Part shown: positions 30,616-37,982 of the stretch, piece after piece | How the letters are laid out: each line of letters starts with the position of its first letter | How positions within the stretch are numbered: the stretch's first letter is position 1 | Assembly: GCA_947632355.1 (NCBI GenBank) | Contig: CANROY010000004.1 | Location: 1-39,727 of the forward strand | Length of the DNA stretch: 39,727 nt | Direction: 5' to 3' | Source of the DNA: an uncultured Bacilli bacterium | GTDB taxonomy: Bacteria > Bacillota_I > Bacilli_A > RF39 > UBA660 | Program-made: the position numbers and the translations under genes | The notes under the pieces: model-generated | The model's input: the letters and a program-made list of their open reading frames with translations, nothing else | Databases searched by the model: none | What the model was told of the DNA's origin: nothing

Positions 30616-30654
30616 TTTAATGGATAAAAAGAATAGAAAAAGGGATGTGTGAAA

Positions 30655-32268
30655 ATGAAAATACTAGTTGGATTATCTAAAGGTTTAAAACAAGAAAATA
30701 TTCCTTACCAAATGTTTATGGTAGATGTAGATTCTACTGAACCTTTAAAACAAGAATGGATGGAAGTAACCCCTCAAGCATTAAGTAGTTGTTCTAATGT
30801 TCGAGTTAATTTAGGAAAATATAAATCTATTACGCAAAATCCTGTAGAATATTTAGAGGCTGATTTTGATTTAACTCGTTTAATAGATGTTACGGCAAAT
30901 AATAATGATTTCCAAATTATTAATGTTTATCAAGATAGCAATGGAGAGCCGATTTTATATCGTAGTGTTAACGCGAGTGGAGAAGTAAAAATTCATCATA
31001 TAACGGAACTTCTTTACAACAAAATGTTTAGTATTTATGGAACAGATTTGAAAAATTTACCTGCTTATGTTAAAACGTCTAATGTAGAAGAAGCATACCA
31101 ATATTGGGATAGTTTAGATAAAGTAAAAGTAAATAGAAGAACAACTCGTTTTGTATATGAAAACTTTGATACAAATGAAGAAATGCCTATTCAACTTTTC
31201 TATCATTATTTAACAGGAGTTAAAGGATTTCAACTAGGTTATCATACCGTAAGTGATGTGGAAAACAAAGTTGGAGAAGTTGAAAAATTACACGAATATT
31301 TCTTATTTAAAGATACTGCAAATATTAAATTAAAAGAAAGCATTAAAGAAAATGAAGAAGTAGAAGAAGTTGCTATGTTTGGTAATAAAAATCCATATCC
31401 TGATACAAGAAAATTAGGTTACTATGGTGCTACAATGTCCTTAATTTGTAATCGTAAAAACTATCCAGCATTTGATGTCTATACAAGACCAACTTCAGAA
31501 GCCAACTATGATGCTGAAGGAATAGAAGTTACCATTGATTTAACGGATGGTAATATGGCTGTTTATAATAAATATGAAGAAGCAAACTGTATTTCACCAA
31601 CTTGGAGACTTGGAGATGCTCATAACTTTTTTGGTGTAACCCTTGCTAGTTTACTTTCAGAAAAATTAATTGGTTTAAGTAAAAAATTTCAAAATGAAAA
31701 AGAAAGAGTAGACTTTGGACACTGGGGTACACAAAATACAAACGATTGGTTCTTTGTAATGGAATTTGCTTTATCTACTCAATACTATACAAAAGAATTA
31801 AGAAATAGTTTAGGAGAAATTTTAAATGATTTCCAATATTTATTCTCTTTAAAACTATCTGAAATGATTGAACGTATTAGTGCAAAAGATGCATTAGAAA
31901 CAATGAAGTGGGCATCTGAACAAGTGGAAAGAGTAATTTCAACTGTTTCTTATATGAGTGCAGATGGTAATTTACAATCTTCTACGATTACGGTAGAACA
32001 AATGAAAAATTTATTTACATTCAAACGTAATAATTTAGATTTACCAGATTGGCTACAAATTTATTCACCTGCTACCATTGAAAAATTAGGTGGTGTTGAA
32101 TACTTACAACAATTTATTGCAACGAGAGGGGAAGAATCAGCAGAACTATTCTTATCTATGTGGGCTGAAAAAATTGAAACAGAACAAAAATATGTAGTAA
32201 AAGAATACAAACAAGCAATTGAACAAGAAGCTGTTGAAGAATTAGACACAAATGCTGAAGCAAAATAA
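30655..32268 (+). CDS. Hypothetical 537-residue cytoplasmic protein
   Basis: Not recognised. No signal peptide, membrane helix, P-loop or other catalytic motif was seen. Residues 1-230 are mixed alpha/beta (KILVGLSKGLKQENIPYQMF at the start); 270-330 include GYYGATMSLICNRKNYPAFDVY and VTIDLTDGNMAVYNKYEEA; the C-terminal 150 residues are mostly helical and acidic. Codon use is like that of neighbouring housekeeping genes, so there is no sign of recent transfer. ATG at 30655 follows AGGGATG. It has its own promoter and terminator between rpsR and rplI, a place that holds different genes in Bacillus. Confidence 0.7.
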   Translation: MKILVGLSKGLKQENIPYQMFMVDVDSTEPLKQEWMEVTPQALSSCSNVRVNLGKYKSITQNPVEYLEADFDLTRLIDVTANNNDFQIINVYQDSNGEPILYRSVNASGEVKIHHITELLYNKMFSIYGTDLKNLPAYVKTSNVEEAYQYWDSLDKVKVNRRTTRFVYENFDTNEEMPIQLFYHYLTGVKGFQLGYHTVSDVENKVGEVEKLHEYFLFKDTANIKLKESIKENEEVEEVAMFGNKNPYPDTRKLGYYGATMSLICNRKNYPAFDVYTRPTSEANYDAEGIEVTIDLTDGNMAVYNKYEEANCISPTWRLGDAHNFFGVTLASLLSEKLIGLSKKFQNEKERVDFGHWGTQNTNDWFFVMEFALSTQYYTKELRNSLGEILNDFQYLFSLKLSEMIERISAKDALETMKWASEQVERVISTVSYMSADGNLQSSTITVEQMKNLFTFKRNNLDLPDWLQIYSPATIEKLGGVEYLQQFIATRGEESAELFLSMWAEKIETEQKYVVKEYKQAIEQEAVEELDTNAEAK

Positions 32269-32292
32269 AGGAGCTAAGAAAGTTCCTTTTTT
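32267..32292 (+). terminator. Terminator of the 537-residue gene
   Basis: AAAGGAGCT (32267-32275) and AGTTCCTTT (32281-32289; one G-T pair) with a 5-base loop, then Ts. Confidence 0.8.
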
Positions 32293-32339
32293 TGTGTGTT
32301 CATTTTCCATAAGTTATAATGACAAACTATAGAAGAATA

Positions 32340-32348
32340 TGATATAAT
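32340..32348 (+). promoter_or_regulatory. rplI extended -10 promoter
   Basis: TGA-TATAAT at 32340-32348, with a weak TGACAA (32320-32325) 17 bases upstream. A second TATAAT lies at 32315-32320. Confidence 0.5.
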
Positions 32349-32373
32349 AAAAAACGAATTGGAGGGTTTAAAA

Positions 32374-32817
32374 ATGAAAGTAATACTCTTACAAGATGTA
32401 AAAAAGCAAGGCAAAAAAGATGATATACTAGAAGTTAGTGATGGTTATGCCATTAACTTTTTAATTAAAAATAAACTAGCAGTTCCGTATTCTAAAAAAA
32501 GTAAGGAAGTTTTAGATAGTGAAATTAAAACAAGGCAAGAAAATGAGGAACAATTAATTCTAGAGTGTGAAGCCCTTAAAAAAGAAATTGAAAAGAAAAA
32601 AATAAGTTTTCTTTTAAAATCTGGTAAAGATGGAAAAACATTTGGTTCTATTTCAACCAAACAAATTAGTGATGAATTAAAACAAGTAGGAATTACTATT
32701 GATAAAAAACGTATTCATCTATTTGAACCATTGGATACCATTGGGTATCATAAAGTAGAAATTGAACTACATAAAAAAGTAAAATGTATGCTAAATATTG
32801 AAATTAAAGAAAAATAA
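32374..32817 (+). CDS. rplI: 50S ribosomal protein L9
   Basis: 147 residues. The N-terminal rRNA-binding domain is MKVILLQDVKKQGKKDDILE...YAINFLIKNKLAV, followed by the long central helix and the C-terminal domain with SGKDGKTFGSISTKQI and HKVEIELHKKV. ATG at 32374 follows TTGGAGGG; an in-frame ATG at 32359 upstream of the ribosome binding site is rejected. rplI-dnaB is a conserved pair; dnaB starts 14 bases after the stop. Confidence 0.97.
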   Translation: MKVILLQDVKKQGKKDDILEVSDGYAINFLIKNKLAVPYSKKSKEVLDSEIKTRQENEEQLILECEALKKEIEKKKISFLLKSGKDGKTFGSISTKQISDELKQVGITIDKKRIHLFEPLDTIGYHKVEIELHKKVKCMLNIEIKEK

Positions 32818-32831
32818 AAGAAGGTGAAGAA

Positions 32832-34187
32832 ATGGCTGCAAAACAAATGCCTCAAAATACTGAAGCAGAAATGAGTGTTTTAGGTGTATGTTTTTTAAAC
32901 AAATATGCACTTGAAAAAGTAATGGATGAACTAGATACATCAATGTTTTATAACGAGGCGAATAAAAAAATATTTGAAGCCTTAACAGAACTTTATAAAA
33001 CGGCAACACCTGTTGATATAACAACAGTAAAAAATGAATTAGATAAACAAAAAAACTTAGGGGCCATTGGTGGTATTGAATATATTAGTGAAGTGATTGA
33101 TTCCGTTGCAACAACTGCCAACTTAGAATCCTATATCAAAATTGTTAAAGAAAAAGCAATACGTCGTAAATTAATTGATACCGCAACCAATATTATTACG
33201 GATACCTATGAAGAAGAAAGACCTCTTGAAAGTTTACTAGATAACTCAGAAAGAAAGATATTAGATGTAGCAAAAGCAAGAACGGTTTCTGAGTTAACAC
33301 CTATTCAAGATGCTTTACGAAATGCCCAAGAAAAATTAGAACTTCTTGCTAAATCTGGAAGCGAAATAACTGGTCTTCCCACTGGATTCTATGATTTGGA
33401 TCGTGCCACAACCGGAATGCATCCGGAAGAATTAATCATTATTGGTGCTCGTCCTGCTATGGGTAAAACAGCCTTCGCATTAAATATTGCGGTCAATGCT
33501 GCTATGAAAACCGATAAAGCAGTTGCTATTTTTAACCTTGAAATGTCTAGTGAAATGCTTGTAAATCGTATGATTAGTGCTGTAGGTAGTATTGAAGGAG
33601 ATAAATTAAAAACCGGTCGATTGGATAGTAAAGATTGGAAAAAATACAATGAAGCCTTGAGTCAACTTGCTGCGACCAATATTTACATTGAAGATGATGT
33701 ATCTGTAACCATGCCCGAAATTAAAGCCAAATGTCGTCGCCTTGCGAATGACGAAAAAGGCCTAGGTTTAGTTGTAATCGATTATTTGCAGTTATTAAAT
33801 ATGGGTGGAAAAAGTGAATCTCGTCAAATAGAAGTATCAGAAATTTCTCGTAGTCTTAAAAAAATGGCAGTAGAACTACAAGTTCCGGTTGTTGCTCTTG
33901 CCCAATTAACCCGTGGTGCGGAACAAAGAAAAGATACAACTCAACCAAGATTAGTAGATTTACGTGAATCAGGGTCTATTGAACAAGATGCCGATATTGT
34001 ATTATTTATCAATCGTCAAGATTACCACGAAGATAAAACCGATTTAAATAAACAAAAGATAGTTCCAACGGATATTATCATTGCAAAACATCGTCAAGGA
34101 AGTACCGGAGCTATTCAATTATTATTTGAATTAGATAAAGGATGCTTTAAAAACTATCAAAAAGTGGATATAGAAGAACCAGTTTAA
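32832..34187 (+). CDS. dnaB: Replicative DNA helicase DnaB (DnaC in Bacillus)
   Basis: 451 residues. The N-terminal domain (about 1-105, MPQNTEAEMSVLGVCF...) mediates hexamer and primase contacts; the RecA-like domain has Walker A GARPAMGKTAF, Walker B LVVIDYLQLL and the later DLRESGSIEQDADIV and KHRQGSTGAIQL. The hexamer unwinds DNA ahead of the replisome. No intein or insertion interrupts it. AAGAAGGTGAAGAA precedes ATG at 32832. Confidence 0.97.
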   Translation: MAAKQMPQNTEAEMSVLGVCFLNKYALEKVMDELDTSMFYNEANKKIFEALTELYKTATPVDITTVKNELDKQKNLGAIGGIEYISEVIDSVATTANLESYIKIVKEKAIRRKLIDTATNIITDTYEEERPLESLLDNSERKILDVAKARTVSELTPIQDALRNAQEKLELLAKSGSEITGLPTGFYDLDRATTGMHPEELIIIGARPAMGKTAFALNIAVNAAMKTDKAVAIFNLEMSSEMLVNRMISAVGSIEGDKLKTGRLDSKDWKKYNEALSQLAATNIYIEDDVSVTMPEIKAKCRRLANDEKGLGLVVIDYLQLLNMGGKSESRQIEVSEISRSLKKMAVELQVPVVALAQLTRGAEQRKDTTQPRLVDLRESGSIEQDADIVLFINRQDYHEDKTDLNKQKIVPTDIIIAKHRQGSTGAIQLLFELDKGCFKNYQKVDIEEPV

Positions 34188-34201
34188 AAAGGGTGATAGA
34201 A

Positions 34202-35704
34202 TTGAAAAAGAATGATATTGTAAAAACAATTTTAATGACTTGTATTATTGGAGTTTTATTTTTTATCGTTGGTTTAACAACCCGTGATTTTGATTATGCC
34301 AAAAAAGTATATCAAGTCTATTTAAATGGAACGAAACTTGGTCTTATTGAAAGTAAAGAGGAATTATATGCTTTAATCAATGATGAACAAAAAGAAATAA
34401 AAGAAGAATACAAAGTAGATAATGTCTATCCACCCAACGGATTTGTGATAAAAGAATACAATACGTATGATGAAAATATTACGACAGCTAAAAATATATA
34501 TGACACCATTAAAGATAAAGATGATTTTACTGTAGAAGGCTATACAATTAAAATTAAATCAAATGAAGAAGGAAAAGAAGATTTAACAATTTATGTTTTA
34601 GATGAACAAGTATTTAAAAATGCTCTACTTAGTTTAATTACTGCTTTTGTCGATAAAGACGATTTTAATAACTATATACATGATACCCAAGAACCTATAG
34701 AAGAAATTGGTCAAATTATAGAGGACATGTATTTTAGAGAAACGATTACGATTAAGCCAGCTCATATTAGTGTCAAAGAAAAAATCTATACCGACGAAGC
34801 AGAACTTTCACAATACTTACTATTTGGAAATAGTGATAAAAAAGATAAATATACTGTACAAAAAGGAGATACAATTGCATCCATTGCAGAAGCCAATAGT
34901 TTGAATCCACAAGAATTTTTAATTGCTAATCCTAAATTTCGTGGAGAAGATAGTATTTTAACCATTGGAGATAAAGTGGATATTACGTTAGTAAATCCAG
35001 TTCTTACTTTAGTAGAAGAGATACATTCTGTTTCGGATGAAGAACAAGCTTATGAAAAAGAAGAAAAATATGATACGACAAAACCTTATTCTTTTAATGA
35101 AGTTACACAAAATGGTATTACAGGAATAGAACGTATTACAAAAGATATAGAAGTCGTAAACGGAGAACAAAATCAAGGTGTTGGTAAGATGTCCAGTATT
35201 ACGATTCGAGAAGTACAAAATGAAATTGTTACCAAAGGTGGTTATAGACCAACAGGAACTTATGTAAATACTGGTGGAAGTTGGGGCTGGCCAACCCAAC
35301 GTCCTTATACAATTACTTCCTGGTTTGAATATCGTAAAGGATCATTCCATAATGCTTTGGATATTTCGATTTATCCAACAGGTTCTCCAATATATGCTTC
35401 TCGTGATGGTGTTGTTGTTGAAATGGAAAATACGTGTGCAGATATTGGCTATTATCGTAGTCAATGTGGAGGGACATATGGAAATCACGTTATAATAGAA
35501 CATAGTAATAATTTCTATACAATGTACGCCCATATGTTACAAAATGTTGAAGTAAATGTTGGAGATTCCGTAAAACGTGGTCAAATAATAGGATATATGG
35601 GAAGTAGTGGTTCATCAACAGGTACGCACTTACACTTTGGTGTTTCAAATGGTTATCCAAATAAAGGTGGCTCTTGGATAAATCCTATGAACCTATTTAG
35701 ATAA
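34202..35704 (+). CDS. Membrane-anchored LysM-G5-M23 peptidoglycan hydrolase
   Basis: About 500 residues. One N-terminal membrane helix (about 9-26), a long extracytoplasmic region, a LysM domain (KYTVQKGDTIASIAEANSL), a G5-like segment (ITGIERITKDIEVV to EIVTKGG) and a C-terminal M23 endopeptidase. The zinc ligands are intact: H and D in HNALDISIY, and HLH in GTHLHFGVS, with the catalytic His in YAHM. It should cut peptide cross-links of the wall. TTG at 34202 is preferred because AAAGGGTGAT lies just before it; GTG at 34193 lies inside that site. The next gene starts on the last base of its stop, forming a run with walJ and rlmH. Confidence 0.88.
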   Translation: MKKNDIVKTILMTCIIGVLFFIVGLTTRDFDYAKKVYQVYLNGTKLGLIESKEELYALINDEQKEIKEEYKVDNVYPPNGFVIKEYNTYDENITTAKNIYDTIKDKDDFTVEGYTIKIKSNEEGKEDLTIYVLDEQVFKNALLSLITAFVDKDDFNNYIHDTQEPIEEIGQIIEDMYFRETITIKPAHISVKEKIYTDEAELSQYLLFGNSDKKDKYTVQKGDTIASIAEANSLNPQEFLIANPKFRGEDSILTIGDKVDITLVNPVLTLVEEIHSVSDEEQAYEKEEKYDTTKPYSFNEVTQNGITGIERITKDIEVVNGEQNQGVGKMSSITIREVQNEIVTKGGYRPTGTYVNTGGSWGWPTQRPYTITSWFEYRKGSFHNALDISIYPTGSPIYASRDGVVVEMENTCADIGYYRSQCGGTYGNHVIIEHSNNFYTMYAHMLQNVEVNVGDSVKRGQIIGYMGSSGSSTGTHLHFGVSNGYPNKGGSWINPMNLFR

Positions 35705-36462
35705 TGCGTGTTGTCGTATTAGCAAGTGGTAGTGATGGAAACTCCACTTACATAGAAACCGAAAATACAAAACTATTAATTGATATGGGCAGAAATGCCA
35801 AATATATCAAAGAAAAATTAGAAAGCATAGGAATTTCTCCTGAAGAAATTGATACCATTTTGATTAGCCATACCCATAAAGACCATGTAAGTGCCCTTAA
35901 AACATTTGTAAATCGTTATAAAACCCCCGTTTTATTAAGTAGAGAAATGTTTTATGAACTAGAAGATATTAAAGATTATGAAAATATTACGATTTATGAA
36001 GATGTAATTTATTTTAATGATTTAAAAATAAAAACGATAAAATCTTCCCACGATGCTCCAGATGCTAGAAACTTTATCATTGAAAATAAAGAAAACTCTG
36101 TTGTTTATGTAACAGATACTGGTTATGTCAATCGTAAATATTTTGATTTACTAAAAGATAAAGAAATCTATTTATTTGAAAGTAACCACGATGTCGAAAT
36201 GCTTATGAATGGGCCTTATCCAAAATACTTAAAAAATAGAGTTGTAGGAAGTTATGGACACTTATCTAATAAGGATGCTTCCTTTTACTTAAGTAAATTA
36301 ATCGGTCCTCATACCAAAAAAATTGTTCTAATGCACTTAAGCAATGTTAACAACACAAAAGAGATAGCATTAAGTACAATTAAGGATACATTTAAAGAAT
36401 ACGATATTTCTTTTGAAGATATAGAGTGTGCCAATCGTTCTGAAATTACAGAGGTGGTTTAG
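35704..36462 (+). CDS. walJ: MBL-fold hydrolase WalJ/YycJ
   Basis: 252 residues with the metallo-beta-lactamase motif SHTHKDHVSAL, the start MRVVVLASGSDGNSTYIE and the later YVTDTGYV and HLSNVN metal-ligand segments. In Bacillus YycJ lies at the end of the walRK operon and is a 5'-to-3' DNA exonuclease linked to repair and cell-wall control. The walR, walK, walH and walI genes are missing from this spot; the two-component pair at 11691 is distant and not clearly WalRK. The ATG overlaps the stop of the preceding hydrolase by one base. Confidence 0.9.
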   Translation: MRVVVLASGSDGNSTYIETENTKLLIDMGRNAKYIKEKLESIGISPEEIDTILISHTHKDHVSALKTFVNRYKTPVLLSREMFYELEDIKDYENITIYEDVIYFNDLKIKTIKSSHDAPDARNFIIENKENSVVYVTDTGYVNRKYFDLLKDKEIYLFESNHDVEMLMNGPYPKYLKNRVVGSYGHLSNKDASFYLSKLIGPHTKKIVLMHLSNVNNTKEIALSTIKDTFKEYDISFEDIECANRSEITEVV

Positions 36463-36900
36463 TTGATAAAAATTATTTGTTTAGGAAAGTTAAAAGAAAA
36501 GTATTTAGTGGATTTCGTAAATGATTATTTAAAAAGAATAAGTCGTTATCATAAAATAGAAATCATTGAATTAAAAGATGAAGAAACTTTAGAACAAGAA
36601 GAAAAACAAATTGTAAAATATATTCAAGAAAAAGATTATGTGATTACATTAGAAATTGAAGGAAAAGAAATAAGCAGTGAAGAATTCTCTTCTTTAATAG
36701 AAAATACGTTTATTACAAATAGTACCATTACATTTGTTATTGGAAGTTCTTTAGGACTTTCTAAAACGATAAAAGAACGAAGTAACTATGCTTTATCTTT
36801 TTCTAAAATGACATTTCCTCACGGCGTATTTCGAGGAATACTTTTAGAACAAATTTATAGAGCATTTAAAATTATGAATCACGAGAGTTACCATAAGTAG
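36463..36900 (+). CDS. rlmH: 23S rRNA (pseudouridine-1915-N3)-methyltransferase RlmH
   Basis: 145 residues, slightly shorter than the usual ~159. The SPOUT-fold motifs are present: IKIICLGKLKEKY at the start, TFVIGSSLGLS for the cofactor knot, and the C-terminal FPHGVFRGILLEQIYRAFKI with SYHK at the end. It methylates pseudouridine 1915 in helix 69. Start is TTG at 36463 directly after GAGGTGGTTTAG, with no ATG available. It follows walJ without a gap, as in other Firmicutes. Confidence 0.95.
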   Translation: MIKIICLGKLKEKYLVDFVNDYLKRISRYHKIEIIELKDEETLEQEEKQIVKYIQEKDYVITLEIEGKEISSEEFSSLIENTFITNSTITFVIGSSLGLSKTIKERSNYALSFSKMTFPHGVFRGILLEQIYRAFKIMNHESYHK

Positions 36901-36914
36901 TAGGAGGTTTTATT

Positions 36915-37585
36915 ATGATTAATAATGATTGGGATGATGTATTAAAAGTTGTCTTTGAAGGAGAAGGATTTAAAAAATTTTATGAGATTGTGGAACAAGA
37001 ATATAAGACAAAACAATCTATCCACCTAAAAATTATATCTTTAATGCATTAAAACTAACACCCTATAAAGATGTAAAAGTGGTGATTGTAGGACAAGACC
37101 CTTATCACGGAGAAGGAGAAGCACATGGACTATCTTTTTCCGTTCAAAAAGGAATCAAACTACCACCATCACTTAAAAATATTTATAAAGAATTAGAAAA
37201 TGATTTAGGAATTCCACCATATCCAGAGGGAGATTTAACGTATTGGGCAAAACAAGGTGTACTGTTACTTAATGCAGTACTTACTGTTGTAAAAGACACA
37301 CCTGCTAGTCATAAAGATTTAGGTTGGGAACGTTTAACGGATTATATTATTAAAACCTTAAATAATAAAGAAGAACCGGTAGTATTTATTCTTTGGGGTA
37401 ATTTTGCAAAAGCCAAAAAAGACTTCATTACCAATCCAAAACATTTAATTATTACCTCTGCTCACCCAAGTCCATTTTCCGCAAATTATGGTTTCTTCGG
37501 AAGTAAACCTTTTTCAAGAACCAATGAATTTTTAAAACAAAATAATTTAACACCAATAGATTGGGATTTAAAAAACAACCACTAG
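36915..37585 (+). pseudogene. ung: Uracil-DNA glycosylase, broken by a frameshift
   Basis: Family 1 UDG, which removes uracil from DNA. The first part (ATG 36915, AGGAGG before it) encodes INNDWDDVLKVVFEGEGF and continues to about 37010, then runs into TAA at 37050-37052. The -1 frame resumes with IYPPKNYIFNALKLTPYKDV and the catalytic GQDPYHGEGEAHG, and continues through LWGNFAK and HPSPFSANYGFFGSKPFS to the stop at 37583-37585. One extra A in the AAAA run at 37010-37013 would restore a full-length enzyme of about 223 residues. Everything else is conserved, so this is either a very recent mutation or a sequencing error in a homopolymer. A GTG at 37079 could start a shorter product that begins at the active-site motif. 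Confidence 0.9.
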
Positions 37586-37597
37586 GTTGCTTTTTTT
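37576..37597 (+). terminator. ung terminator
   Basis: CAACC (37576-37580), loop ACTA, GGTTG (37585-37589), then C and seven Ts. It overlaps the stop codon. Confidence 0.75.
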
Positions 37598-37614
37598 ACT
37601 AAAAAAGTTAAGCA

Positions 37615-37642
37615 AAGTTTTTGAAAAATTTTTCAAAAACTT
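37615..37642. repeat. Perfect 28-bp palindrome between converging genes
   Basis: AAGTTTTTGAAAAA (37615-37628) is followed at once by its exact reverse complement (37629-37642). It lies 7 bases past the stop of the leftward XRE gene and 18 bases beyond the ung terminator, so it probably serves as the XRE-gene terminator. Confidence 0.65.
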
Positions 37643-37648
37643 ATTGAA

Positions 37649-37870
37649 CTAATTTTTAGGATATGGCTTTCTTTCATTCGTACGGCCAACTAAATAATCA
37701 ATACTAGTATTATAATAATTTGCTAAAATATCTAACTTTTCAATAGGAATCACTCTTATTCCATTTTCGTATAAACTTACTTGCTTTTGACTAGTTTTTA
37801 AAACTTTAGCAATATCTATTTGTTTTAAATCTTTATCTTCCCTTATTTCTTTTAATCTTTGTATGTTCAT
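37649..37870 (-). CDS. Small XRE-family helix-turn-helix regulator (module 2)
   Basis: 73 residues. An XRE/Cro domain with the helix-turn-helix LKQIDIAKVLKTSQKQVSLY, then VIPIEKLDILANYYNTSIDYLVGRT, the typical end of this class. ATG at 37870 is chosen because AGGAGGAAGTT precedes it; a longer reading frame covers the promoter region. It is divergent from the surface-protein gene at 37983, with two near-identical operator-like palindromes between. It is only distantly similar to the module 1 regulator, and the two modules have different operators, so each probably controls its own module. Confidence 0.88.
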   Translation of the reverse strand: MNIQRLKEIREDKDLKQIDIAKVLKTSQKQVSLYENGIRVIPIEKLDILANYYNTSIDYLVGRTNERKPYPKN

Positions 37871-37914
37871 AACTTCCTCCTTATAAAATTTTCTCATATA
37901 CCCTTTTGAGAATA

Positions 37915-37972
37915 TTGACAATATTACTGCATGGTAATATAATAAAACTACAATATTATCAGATGGTAATAT
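37915..37972 (+). promoter_or_regulatory. Module 2 promoter with two palindromic operators
   Basis: TTGACA (37915-37920), a 17-base spacer and TATAAT (37938-37943) make a consensus sigma-A promoter. Two 20-bp palindromes cover it: ATATTACTGCATGGTAATAT at 37921-37940, between and over the -35 and -10, and ATATTATCAGATGGTAATAT at 37953-37972, over the early transcript and up to the ribosome binding site. They are 32 bases apart, about three helical turns, so two dimers could sit on the same face. Confidence 0.8.
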
Positions 37973-37982
37973 GGAGGAATGA

